IMG/VR virus record: IMGVR_UViG_3300046817_000404
Span: 1 to 36,324 of that record
Origin: a virus
Direction: 5' to 3' (one strand)
Length of the DNA: 36,324 nt
A program made the position numbers and the translations under genes. Below, in pieces: positions 7,101-15,949 of this stretch (its first letter is position 1; every line of letters starts with the position of its first letter). Under the pieces are notes generated by a model. It had not been told where the DNA came from and did no database searches. It saw only the letters and a program-made list of their open reading frames with translations.

Positions 7101-10100
7101 CACAGACGGCCGGGCCGCCTTCTGCTGGTCGATCAGCGCCTTCATCTCCAGCCGGACGACGTCGTCGCGGTACTTGCCCATCACTGCCGACCGGGCCTGA
7201 TCATGTACGGTGCCGTCCACAGCGATGTCGCCATGCCGGCGGATCATTTCCTGATGGGCCTCAGCGTCGATCAGCGGATCCATGGGCCGGGCCCCGACCA
7301 ACGCCTCCACCAGTTCCTGGCCGGAGGAATAGCCATACCGGCGGGCGATCAGATCGGGATCGATACCGCCATCCAGGCGCGCAATTCCCAGACGATTGAC
7401 CTGCTCGACGATGGGAGACTTCTTGCCGAACATCTGCTTGATGATGTTGAGATCGAGCTTTACCGGAGGAATGTTCAGCGGCTCCCCGTTCGGCGCCGTG
7501 TTGTTCTTCAGCGCGTGGAGCGCCTGGTATTCCGGACGGCTCTCGATATCGCGGGCAATATCCACACGAACCGCGGCCTCCTCCTCCTTCCACCATTTGG
7601 CGTGCTGCTTCTGGTAGTCGCGCAGGGCTTTCAACTCCAGAGCATCCTTGGCCTTTTGTGTGACCTCGATGGCTTTCTTCTGGTAGGCCACCCACTCTAT
7701 ATCCGACATCGTCGGCGCTTCGTCCCGCGTCAGGAACAGCTGCGTGATCTCTGCCTCCGCTTTGGCGGCGTCGATCGCCTCACTGGTGGCAATCATCCGG
7801 TCGAACACATCGCGGATCTCGGGATTCAATTCGACTCCCAGCCGCCGCTTGACGTCTGCATAGAGACCCACGAGCCATGATTTGAATGTGGCAAACATCG
7901 ACCGGGTTTCAATCGATGGCGCTTTACCCTCGCGCAGGTAGGCCTCGAAACTCTTGGCGAACTTCTCGTGCTGATCCTCGCCAATGTCAGCGCGGGAGTC
8001 GACGCCCAGATAACGCAGGATGGCATTCCAGTCCTTAACCATCTGCTGTTGAGTGACAGAGAGATTCTCCGGATCACGCGTCTTCAGATCGTCGACAAGA
8101 TCTCCCATGATGCCGAGGAACGTATGGCCGGTTTCGTGGAGGAACGTGCTGAGATCCGCCCGAGCAAACAGGTTCATGTTGATGGTGCCATCGGCATTGA
8201 ACACCGTCGAACCACGAGGGATTTTCTCCTTGCCTTGGAACAGCGGGAAGCCTTGCTGCATCGCGGCCTCACGCATGGACTCGGTGATCGGCATGTTGTG
8301 GACGGGCTGTTCAATACTTACAGGAGGGTTCCGTTTCATCCATTCCAGCGCCTGACCTTTCAGCTGGAACGATTCGACCACCTTGCCAGTATTGAAGTCC
8401 CGCACCTCATACCAGCCGTCGCCAGCTTTCGTGACCTCGTATCTGCCAGTGCCTCCCTGCAGCGTCGTCTTCCCCACCTCAGCCCCATACTTCTTGCCGA
8501 GCTTCTCCATGGTGCGTGGGAGGAATTCGTCGTAGAAGGTTTTCATGCCCTCGCCACCCACGTTCATATCGACGCCATTGAGTACGTGAAGTGTTTCGTC
8601 GTGTTGGTTTTTGGTGATCGCCGTGGGATTGCTGATCAGTTTCCTCGCTATTTCGACGCCAACAATATCCGCCAAATCTCCGGGAGTGACGTCGTCTTTC
8701 GTGAATACCTCCTCGCCGTTTTTCGACGCGGAGATCGATCCGGTTTCCGGAATCCAGTAGAGCGTGTCCACATGATTCGCCAGATTGTACCGCTTCGCCT
8801 GCTGCTCTCCCGTAGTCCACGCCACCGAGTCGTAGCCATTCTCGGCAGCGTACCGAACCATGCGCTTCATCACCAGTTCCGGCCATGTGGTTTTGAAAGG
8901 TGCGTCGGGGACGCCGCCGGCATTCTGCGCTGGCCGGGTACGCTCCTCAATCACAAGACCATCGCGTGTCAATTCGTCGAACTGCTGAATGCGCGCCTCT
9001 GCCTCAGCGCGTGTATCGAATTGTCTGTAAACGCTGCCGTTGCGCTTCCCTACAATAAGATATTGAGTCTTCGTTTCAGGCGAGACATACCCCTTCTGTC
9101 TACCCGTCTGGTGCCAATCGCTCTGGACCTCCTCCACCATCAGCACCCGCTTGCCATTAGCATCGGTGCGGTCATCGAAGCGGACGTGCGCGAGGATGTT
9201 GGGCTCGTCGAAGTGGGAGGAGGCGAAGGTCTCCACACCTCCCTTTTCTCGCACCTCCTGAGGTACGAGGAATTTATGTCCATCTTCTCCTGCGATCACG
9301 ATGGTCCCATTGGGAGACAGGTGGTACTCGTCAGTCACCCACCGAGGCCTGACCACACCCATTATCTTCTCGCCTGCGTAGTTCGCGTTGAACCACACCT
9401 TCGCGCGCTCCTCAGGAAGCGGAGGAGTCTTCGTTGGCAACGTCAGCAGCAACTCCCGGTAGTTTTCCTTCTGGCCGGGCAGAGTGTATTTTTCGTATTT
9501 GGTGGGAGGCACTGGGTTCTCGAGATCCAACAGTCGCGTGGCGAGACGAGAATTCTCAATCTCCAGGGCTCTTTTTCTCTCCAACGCTGCGTACAGTTTG
9601 TCCGCCGCCTCGCGGCCACCCTGTTCCGACAACACGCGCAACTCAGAATTGATGTCGGCCAATGCGCGATGCACAATGCTCGATTCCTCAAGCAGTCGTT
9701 TCCGCTCCGGAGATACGACGTCTCCATGCGTGATCTCGGTGACCTGGATCGCATTCGCCCTCAGGAAATCGAGCACCTCCTGCTTGGTGACCTTGCCCTC
9801 ATGCGCGCGCAGCCACGACTCGATCCCGCTCCACTTGATCTCCTCCGCACGCACCCCGTTCTTGCTGGATTTGATGATGCTGATGGCCTGATCGGGCGAA
9901 GTGGTGTTGGGGAACTTGTCCATCACCACCGACTCCAGCTGAGAGAAGAACCCTTGCGCGTTGGGCTGGACGGATTGAAAGTATGTCTTTGACTCGGTGG
10001 CCCGCTGCTTGGCTAATCGGTCGAGACGGCGGGCGGAACGGAGGAGTCCGGCTGCAGCTTCTGCGGCCTGGTTGAAGATTCGACTAATCGGTCGTTTTGG

Positions 10101-13100
10101 ATTTCGACCAACACGTTCACGATTTGTTGATTCAATGGCGCTGAGGACTGGTCCATAACCTGCACCCTCCAGTAGTGCCCGCAATTTTACATCTTTCGTC
10201 AGCATGGTTGCAAAGTCGGGAGTGGCCGCAATCATGGAATCGGTGATGGCGCCGCTCTTGACCAGATCCTCGACCGTGCGCGTCTCACCCTTCGAGGCCG
10301 CCAGTTCGTATGCGGTCTTTGCCCAACTCCACACCGTCTCCTGAACTTCCGCCGGCGTCCAATTCTTGCCCGTACTCTTCGTCAGGTTCTCAGCCACCCT
10401 CCGGATCTTTGCCGACATCGCCAGGTACGCCGCGCCCTTACCGGGATCACCCCCTTTCGTCAGACTCCCACCGAAGACAGTCTGATCCAACAGAGTAAAG
10501 TTCGCCATCCACGCATCGAGTGTCACCGCCTGCACATTGCCCAGCAGGTTCCGCATGAACGAATCGACCTTTGGCCCAGACAACGTCGTTGCCATCGGGT
10601 TCTCGTCACCCAGCGCCCGAACCGAATTGTTGACCCATGCATCGAGAACCGAGGCCCGCCCGCGGCCACCCTGAACGGACTGCCCCATCAGATCGATGAT
10701 CGCCTCACGATCAGTCGGCCGCCCAGCACGCGTCCAGTTCCGCCACATCGTGGCAGCGTTGAGAAGATTGATCTCGACGCTGGTCTGTGGGGACATCGCG
10801 GCAAGCAGGGCCGCAAAGCGCGGCGCATCCTGATCTCCGAAGATCTGCCGAATGGCTTCCGCTGACTTCGCATACCAGCCTTTCTTTGCTTCACCCGCCA
10901 GCGCGGCCGCCTCGAAATCGGCATCCGGCGGCAACGCCTTGAAGAGATCCGCCAGCTTCTGTGCGGAGTCGGTTCTCAGTTTCGCGCTTTCTTCAGGCGT
11001 CAAATGCTTCGCAATAGAACCAAACCCGCGGGGCTCGTTCTCCTTCGCAAGCTGGAATAACTCCACCGCACCCTCAGCGTTCGTCTTAATCTTCGCCGCC
11101 TCTTCCAGCAACTTCTTGATCTGATCATTCGATAACTTGGTGATCTCGATGTCCTGCGTCTTGAGATATTCGGCCAGCGCCCGCAATTGAATCGCTTCCT
11201 GCGCGGCAGGATTCTCCAACGCCGACTGAGCGTAGACCGCCTCGCCCCGGATCTCCTGATCCACCGAATTGATCAGGTCGTTGATTGTGGAACCCTCTGG
11301 TAAGTACCCCTCCTCAATCGCCCGTGTCACCGCGAGATCCAATTCCATACCCTTCGCCGGCTGAATCAAATTCGGCGTAAAGGGTTTCAAGCCTTTGTCC
11401 GGTTCCAAGGAAGCAAGATCACCGCCGAAGTCCCGAACCCCGCCCACACCCCGCAACCACTCGACGAGAGACTTGCCGTACAACTCACCCTGGCTGGGAA
11501 AGTCATTGCGGCGGATCCGGTCCAACATCACGTCGAGATGATCGATGGCCCCGGCTTGTTTCAGAATCGACGGCAATGGGAAGTTGATCTGATTGCCCTG
11601 CTTCGGCTGGTACTTCGCATAGAGAACGAAGGGATCCACGCCGTAGTTTGCGGCCAGCGTCTGATAGATCCATGCCTGTAATCCAGCATTGGCTTCTGCA
11701 GCCCCAGGCGAGTACCGTTGAGAAATTTGCCCCAGAATGTCCTGCTTGATTTTCTCAGCCGATGCGCCCAATTCAGGAAGAGGTTTTCCAGACGCCAGAG
11801 CTTCAATCGCAGCACGTTCCTCCTTTGCCCACTCGGCGGCCTCATTGAAACTCATCTCGGTGGGATCGAAACGAATCTCTTTGTCAAAGAACGTCCCGTG
11901 CTCCGGCGCCAGCTTCACCTCGTAATCGGCAAAGGGAATCGCCAGATCCGCCCCGGTGGCCTTGGCCTCGTTGAACTTCTCAGCCCCACCCACCATCACG
12001 TCGTTCATCGCCAGCGCCGGATCCACACCCTTGCCCTGGAAATACTCCTCGACCTTTTCCGGTGCGACGTAGACGGTCTCCTTGCCCGCCGCTACCGCGT
12101 GATCCGCGATGAACTGGCGCATGGCTTCCGGCGACCGCTCTGTCAGCTTTGCCTCAGTCACCGCCTTGGTGATGGTTTTCAGATTCTCTTGACGAACCGC
12201 GAAGTGGGACTCGGCGCGTATACCGATTGCCGACATCAGCATGGTCATCACCACGCCAGTGAGTCCACCTTGAGCCGTTTCTGCCGCAAGATTTTCGCCA
12301 ATCTTCTGATCTGGATTCGTGAGAATATGGCGCGAAGTCTCGAGAAGCAGAGACTGGACCGCTGTGTAGAGAGCCTGGATTCCACCAGCCGCCGCAATGT
12401 CGGCCAACTCCCGCACTACCTTATTGCGAATCGACAGTGGCAACTTCTTAATCAGGATGCTCATGTCGACCAGACCGAGCACGCCACCGATACCGGCCGC
12501 AGTGAGTGTCTCCAGATCCTTCTTGTACTGTGGCGCGTTGTCCGGCTGACTCTGCGCCTCAGACTCCGCAGCGGACTGGGAGGCCATCATGACCGCACCC
12601 ACCTCAGGACCACCCAAAATGGATGCAGCCAGAAGAGGGACGAACTGCCCTACCGCGGCGCTCGTCTTAGTGACGATGTTCTGCCGATTTTCTGGAATCG
12701 CCGTGCGCTGTGCCAATGACGAGACCTGTTCGCCAGCAGCCTTAATGGCGTTGCCCTGCGTGTACCACCACGGTTTGCCCGGCGCTGTCTGAAGAGCCTT
12801 GCCTGCCAGCGCCAGCGGCATCGTCAACGGACTGATCGGCAACGTACCGGGCAGGCGCTGCGCCGCCTCAGCAATCGCTGGAGCACCCCTTAGAAATCCA
12901 CCAATGCCGGACTCCACTCCCGAGACTGCCGAGAACGTCACATCGTGCAGGATCTGGAGTGTGTGATCGAGGAATCCCAAATGCGGCAATTCGTCCTGGC
13001 TCATCGCCATCACGCCGGGATCTTTCAACTGCTTGGCCAGCACCGGAGACTGCTGCTGGATGGCCTGCACTGGGATCTGATCCGCCGTGACTTTCTTGTG

Positions 13101-13295
13101 GACCTGATCGAAGTTACGGGCGACGACATCCTCCGGAATGCCGGAGACCTGCGAGAGGTGCTTGATTTTCCCAGCTGTGTCCGGAGCCAGTTGAGTGCCG
13201 ACCATGGTGGAATGGACCAGTGAGGGATCGGTGACGGGGCCCTCATCAGGCAGTTTTTGAGATGCCGCCGCGAGGTAATCGCTGGGACGGCTCAC
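4167..13295 (-). CDS. Giant polyvalent internal virion protein (3042 aa) with metallopeptidase motif and LPD38-like end
   Basis: This occupies the place of the T7 gp16-like ejected protein, after the gp14- and gp15-like genes, with a GTG start in a GTGA overlap. Residues about 70-390 hold long Gly/Ala-rich hydrophobic stretches able to cross membranes. Residues about 780-960 (MATTLSGPKVDSFMRNLLG near 895-913) match a phage domain of unknown function often found in polyvalent proteins. Residues about 1330-1620 contain the AHVRFDDR, VEEVQSDWHQ and WTTGEQQAKRYNL motifs, also typical of these proteins. H1720-E-T-G-H1724 with the later FAKSFEAYL (about 1779-1787) is a zinc-peptidase signature. Long coiled coils fill about 1830-2250. 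The last 500 residues, with RQTQHATRP and LMLMFSSWFNN, resemble the large polyvalent protein associated domain LPD38. Such proteins are packaged and enter the cell with the DNA. Domain boundaries are approximate. Confidence 0.85.
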   Translation of the reverse strand: MSRPSDYLAAASQKLPDEGPVTDPSLVHSTMVGTQLAPDTAGKIKHLSQVSGIPEDVVARNFDQVHKKVTADQIPVQAIQQQSPVLAKQLKDPGVMAMSQDELPHLGFLDHTLQILHDVTFSAVSGVESGIGGFLRGAPAIAEAAQRLPGTLPISPLTMPLALAGKALQTAPGKPWWYTQGNAIKAAGEQVSSLAQRTAIPENRQNIVTKTSAAVGQFVPLLAASILGGPEVGAVMMASQSAAESEAQSQPDNAPQYKKDLETLTAAGIGGVLGLVDMSILIKKLPLSIRNKVVRELADIAAAGGIQALYTAVQSLLLETSRHILTNPDQKIGENLAAETAQGGLTGVVMTMLMSAIGIRAESHFAVRQENLKTITKAVTEAKLTERSPEAMRQFIADHAVAAGKETVYVAPEKVEEYFQGKGVDPALAMNDVMVGGAEKFNEAKATGADLAIPFADYEVKLAPEHGTFFDKEIRFDPTEMSFNEAAEWAKEERAAIEALASGKPLPELGASAEKIKQDILGQISQRYSPGAAEANAGLQAWIYQTLAANYGVDPFVLYAKYQPKQGNQINFPLPSILKQAGAIDHLDVMLDRIRRNDFPSQGELYGKSLVEWLRGVGGVRDFGGDLASLEPDKGLKPFTPNLIQPAKGMELDLAVTRAIEEGYLPEGSTINDLINSVDQEIRGEAVYAQSALENPAAQEAIQLRALAEYLKTQDIEITKLSNDQIKKLLEEAAKIKTNAEGAVELFQLAKENEPRGFGSIAKHLTPEESAKLRTDSAQKLADLFKALPPDADFEAAALAGEAKKGWYAKSAEAIRQIFGDQDAPRFAALLAAMSPQTSVEINLLNAATMWRNWTRAGRPTDREAIIDLMGQSVQGGRGRASVLDAWVNNSVRALGDENPMATTLSGPKVDSFMRNLLGNVQAVTLDAWMANFTLLDQTVFGGSLTKGGDPGKGAAYLAMSAKIRRVAENLTKSTGKNWTPAEVQETVWSWAKTAYELAASKGETRTVEDLVKSGAITDSMIAATPDFATMLTKDVKLRALLEGAGYGPVLSAIESTNRERVGRNPKRPISRIFNQAAEAAAGLLRSARRLDRLAKQRATESKTYFQSVQPNAQGFFSQLESVVMDKFPNTTSPDQAISIIKSSKNGVRAEEIKWSGIESWLRAHEGKVTKQEVLDFLRANAIQVTEITHGDVVSPERKRLLEESSIVHRALADINSELRVLSEQGGREAADKLYAALERKRALEIENSRLATRLLDLENPVPPTKYEKYTLPGQKENYRELLLTLPTKTPPLPEERAKVWFNANYAGEKIMGVVRPRWVTDEYHLSPNGTIVIAGEDGHKFLVPQEVREKGGVETFASSHFDEPNILAHVRFDDRTDANGKRVLMVEEVQSDWHQTGRQKGYVSPETKTQYLIVGKRNGSVYRQFDTRAEAEARIQQFDELTRDGLVIEERTRPAQNAGGVPDAPFKTTWPELVMKRMVRYAAENGYDSVAWTTGEQQAKRYNLANHVDTLYWIPETGSISASKNGEEVFTKDDVTPGDLADIVGVEIARKLISNPTAITKNQHDETLHVLNGVDMNVGGEGMKTFYDEFLPRTMEKLGKKYGAEVGKTTLQGGTGRYEVTKAGDGWYEVRDFNTGKVVESFQLKGQALEWMKRNPPVSIEQPVHNMPITESMREAAMQQGFPLFQGKEKIPRGSTVFNADGTINMNLFARADLSTFLHETGHTFLGIMGDLVDDLKTRDPENLSVTQQQMVKDWNAILRYLGVDSRADIGEDQHEKFAKSFEAYLREGKAPSIETRSMFATFKSWLVGLYADVKRRLGVELNPEIRDVFDRMIATSEAIDAAKAEAEITQLFLTRDEAPTMSDIEWVAYQKKAIEVTQKAKDALELKALRDYQKQHAKWWKEEEAAVRVDIARDIESRPEYQALHALKNNTAPNGEPLNIPPVKLDLNIIKQMFGKKSPIVEQVNRLGIARLDGGIDPDLIARRYGYSSGQELVEALVGARPMDPLIDAEAHQEMIRRHGDIAVDGTVHDQARSAVMGKYRDDVVRLEMKALIDQQKAARPSVLAERERQEAERAYERRWFEAEAKLKVAIAEGQKQAVIDSLTAEAAKARAEQIAARRGFLKDLRAGQAIPTADQLERIAEDQLADTRVGDVNPSRFWSGARKASRVAIEATAKGDLTGAIKAKGQELLNLELFRQATEIRKTLADAREKALKMFKPDAKLEATREMDLVNAARAIAAHYLFPDKASRVQQALDLLKEYDPERHQDVLDRLPVLMNDGRVLRDLTVSEFKGVMDIIDELWTSSRREKQLLIEGRLVQANLVRDELRARMDKFKGGWNKYRTDHGHTKWETVSGMRAVLRRIESWTVAMDGGPDGPFRKYIWDVLDGPDAEYRIKRLEFLLRNDQSLEPIRERLTNTKIPAAEIGYTFKNHSELLGFLTHIGNREGPTSNYWKLVRGGRGPEGAEWGRIREDGTLDDTKVQAMLDRMMSDGTIVKADLDYVQSLWDLFEDLKPGLQASHREIKGSYFNEVTATPFTTPWGDYRGGYVPAKADPILSEEAGIQDIKRVVGESNNSFSLPGTGSGATKQRVNVARPLQLGLGYVPSHIDWALRYTYFEPRVRDIYRLVKDKEFTYAMKDLDPSFMQRALIPWLRRVATQRIAEMGLHAGLMDKLLNGLQRGAAMNTLTLSVTNALHQLVGIPIAKTHLPMSALLGSTMHMMVSPKEAFGRAHDLSSYMRMHNSTETADLIQDFKHSIEVAGAVERGVDSLQRHGMILRRITAGFVETMVWNAGYDNAKAHNRTNEQAVRDADSIVRQTQHATRPIDVAAYESGTPLVRLMLMFSSWFNNVGNNAATQIGNAWRSDAPLYQRAGRAVSMYTFGIMLPSVMAQAILNMVHGHWKDDDESDLMAAFDLVIGSQFKMGTAMIPGFGQALNVFAQAATDIKKPEVDDIRLSPTISMTTAAAAALHSAVKRDVTSGTYEVHGKEISDTLKFIGMLSKLPLGVLGSPARFLKDISDFKAFPQGPGDYVRGLISGSIPKR

Positions 13296-15370
13296 TTCCT
13301 TGCACCCTTAGCCGTGGCCGCAATGTTGGCTGGAGTCTCTGGCTTGCCCAGCTGGCGCAACGCCCATGCAGCATTGACAATCTCATCCTTTGTCAGTTCC
13401 ACGCCACCCACTTTCATCTTGTCGGTTGGTCCCAGTTCATAGACATGCTTGGCGCTGGACGTCCAGAAGGTTCCGAAGATCGACCCTGGAATATCGTCAC
13501 CCTGAATGATGAGGCCATCCACGTACCCCTGAAGATCCTGCTTACTGGCAGGCTTGCCGGTGGCAACCTGGAATTGAATCTGATACTGCTCGACTTGTTG
13601 ACGGATTTTCGCCTCAGCCTCTTTGGGCGCAGGCCCTGTCGTTCCCACTGTCTTCTCGATCAATGGCATGATCGTCTCGTTGACCACTTCGTTCTGCGTG
13701 CGGAATCCATTCATCAGCGCGTCGGCCTGTTTGTCATCCCCTTTGATGATTGCCGCCTTGATCTTGACCAGTTCATCGCGGTGCGAATCGTCGAGACTGT
13801 TGAGGTACTTCGCTGAATTGAGATCGATCTTGGCGAAATCGTTCTTCGTGGCAGGATCCGACGCCATCACCATCAGCGCCTGGTAGACGCCGAAATTGTT
13901 CTCCGTCTGCTTCTTGGCCGAACGGCTCTTGGCGTAGGTGATCACCGCAGACTTCTGAGCCTCCGGCAATGCCGCCCAAGCCGATGGGGGAATCTGATCA
14001 ACAGCATCCTGCCAGCCCACTGTCGGTGCCATCGTGTCGACGAAGTTGGTCATGGCCTGGAAATGTTTGTCGACAGTGTCTTTCACCGCAGCGTTGCGCG
14101 CCTGCTCTTGCTGGTTACGATCCTGACGAATAGCCGTGTACCGGGACCGCACGCGCTCCTCAGTGGCGTCCCGTGTCGCCGGATCCTGGATCTGATCGAC
14201 CTGGGCGAGGAGCTCTTCCAGCGTCGGATCCGTCGATTCTCCCGCCAGCGCCCGCTGCTGTTGGTTGTGCAACTGCTCTGCGTAGACTTCCGCATGTGCC
14301 GCCGTGTCGAACTTGCCGAAGTGCTCCCCAGTCTTTTTGTAGTAGGCGATCGCATCCTGATTCGAATACCTCACCCCATCGATGACGGTCGGAATCACGA
14401 CCTCCTTACCATCCTCCTCAATGCCGATCGTGCTGGCCGTCGAGACTGTGCCATCTGGATTCTGTAGCGTCTTCCGATCGTAGGCATCCTTGATGGTGGG
14501 CGCTGTCGTCATACCCACCGCACCGCCGCCGAGTAGGAGATCCGAGGCTTTCTGCGAGGCCGCACGCACGTCCTGCACTCCGATCTCTTTCATCAGCGTG
14601 CTCTGCGTCTTGGGATCCTCGATCTGGTGGCCATACTTCTCCATGTACTTGCGCGCGAGGCCACTATTCCCATCGTTGTTGGCCTGCCCCACCACCGCCT
14701 CGACCGCCTTGCTGGTGTTCTTATCGATGGACTCGGAGATCATGTCGGCACTCCACTTATGGTCGAGACCGAACTTCGTGGTGTTCTGACGAATCTCATC
14801 GATGGCGTCCTGGACATCGTTGGGATTGTCGGCATTGAGGCGCGCCGCATTGACAATCAAATCCATATTGGCCGCCTGGGTTTTCTCAGAAAATGCCCTG
14901 TATTCGCTGTCGGCATGGACGTGGACCTTCTCCATCGTGGAGATGTATTCCTTGGTGGCGAGATCCGAGAACGCCGCCTTCTGTTCGGGATTCGACAGAT
15001 TCTGGGCGATGTCATTGGCGTTCTTTTTGTAGGCCTCACTGACCGTATCCGGAAGACCGAGCACGTCCTTGCCAGACACCGACAGTGCCCCTTGAGGCCC
15101 ATAGAGCAGATCCTGATTCTTGATCAGCAGTTGATTGTGGGCATCGGTCACCGCGGTCGTGTTGGCTGCCTTGCGTGCGGCGGCGGCAATGACCTGCTGT
15201 TGCTCCAGGATCTGGGAACCCATTTGAGCAACGACACCACCAATCTCGGATCCACCACTTTGAGCAGTGGCCGCCTGATCGATGCGAGGCGTCTGGATGA
15301 AATTGCGAGTGGCCGAAGGAATCGGATTCGGTTGAACTGACCGCGCGCCGGGCGAACTGACTTGTGGCAT
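13292..15370 (-). CDS. Internal virion protein, T7 gp15-like position
   Basis: 692 residues, largely helical and Ala/Gln/Lys-rich, with a GAGGAA ribosome binding site before the ATG. The start abuts the stop of the gp14-like gene (TAAATG). A compact inserted module spans about residues 301-370 (from NPDGTVST through IPTVIDG and AIAYYKKTGEHFGKF to YAEQLHNQQ). This module recurs as an insertion in unrelated phage virion proteins; its function is unknown to me. By position and helical content the protein should form part of the ejectosome that carries DNA across the envelope, together with the genes on either side. Sequence similarity to T7 gp15 itself is not visible, so the assignment rests on order and composition. 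Confidence 0.75.
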   Translation of the reverse strand: MPQVSSPGARSVQPNPIPSATRNFIQTPRIDQAATAQSGGSEIGGVVAQMGSQILEQQQVIAAAARKAANTTAVTDAHNQLLIKNQDLLYGPQGALSVSGKDVLGLPDTVSEAYKKNANDIAQNLSNPEQKAAFSDLATKEYISTMEKVHVHADSEYRAFSEKTQAANMDLIVNAARLNADNPNDVQDAIDEIRQNTTKFGLDHKWSADMISESIDKNTSKAVEAVVGQANNDGNSGLARKYMEKYGHQIEDPKTQSTLMKEIGVQDVRAASQKASDLLLGGGAVGMTTAPTIKDAYDRKTLQNPDGTVSTASTIGIEEDGKEVVIPTVIDGVRYSNQDAIAYYKKTGEHFGKFDTAAHAEVYAEQLHNQQQRALAGESTDPTLEELLAQVDQIQDPATRDATEERVRSRYTAIRQDRNQQEQARNAAVKDTVDKHFQAMTNFVDTMAPTVGWQDAVDQIPPSAWAALPEAQKSAVITYAKSRSAKKQTENNFGVYQALMVMASDPATKNDFAKIDLNSAKYLNSLDDSHRDELVKIKAAIIKGDDKQADALMNGFRTQNEVVNETIMPLIEKTVGTTGPAPKEAEAKIRQQVEQYQIQFQVATGKPASKQDLQGYVDGLIIQGDDIPGSIFGTFWTSSAKHVYELGPTDKMKVGGVELTKDEIVNAAWALRQLGKPETPANIAATAKGARK

Positions 15371-15949
15371 TTATGGCTTCCTCGCTCCGTATCGTTGCCG
15401 AATCAGGGTGCCGGCGCCGCCAATGATCTGCGCTGCTGCGCTGGCCCGACTGGCATTCCGCGCCACCATGCCCCCCTGCTGGGCATTCCAGGCGTCCACC
15501 GTTCCCTTGTTGGTGATCGCCGCCGCCTGCGCGGTATCGTTAGCGGCCACCGTTTTGTACCCCCAAGCCTCCCTGGCTGCGTCCAGCTTCACGGTCATGG
15601 CATCGACAGCCCCACCCCTGGCCACCGCCTGCACGACGTCCACAGGGCTGCCTACGTCCACGTTGACCCCCTGTGCCCCGTAGCTGGCCCGCGTCTCCCC
15701 CACCTTTTGGGCTGTATTCGCCCGCACCGTGCTCTCGGCAACATTGCCCCGGTTGATGGCATCCTGCGCCTGCAGATCCGCTACCTTGGCGTTGTACTCG
15801 GCCACCTTGGCGTTGTAGCCCGCCTCATCGATGATGGCATGGGCGTTGTAGTCCCCGGCCTGCTTTGCGGCCGATCCGGCGCGGATCGACGCGTTGGCCG
15901 AGAACCCGACCCCGACGCCGCTAAAGACCGTTGCCACCGTTTGAGACAT
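15371..15949 (-). CDS. Internal virion protein, T7 gp14-like
   Basis: 192 residues, Ala-rich and helical. A GGAGG ribosome binding site overlaps the end of the nozzle C-part gene, and the stop-start junction is TAGATG. The motifs SANASIRAGSAAKQAG, YNAKVADLQAQDAI and RASYGAQGVNVDVGSP are typical of the small internal virion protein (gp14/gpB type) of podoviruses, which forms the outer-membrane part of the ejection channel. The first residues (MSQTVATVFSG) are nearly the same as those of the short protein at 33943-34284. Gene order nozzle, gp14, gp15, gp16 supports the call. Confidence 0.8.
   Translation of the reverse strand: MSQTVATVFSGVGVGFSANASIRAGSAAKQAGDYNAHAIIDEAGYNAKVAEYNAKVADLQAQDAINRGNVAESTVRANTAQKVGETRASYGAQGVNVDVGSPVDVVQAVARGGAVDAMTVKLDAAREAWGYKTVAANDTAQAAAITNKGTVDAWNAQQGGMVARNASRASAAAQIIGGAGTLIRQRYGARKP

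Noticed and set aside
4341-9992. Long plus-strand open frames (272, 352, 542 and 674 residues) opposite the giant gene
   Set aside because: They are mirror frames of a high-GC gene with strong codon bias, rich in Arg, His and Leu, with no domain patterns and no consistent ribosome binding sites. The minus-strand product has clear domains.
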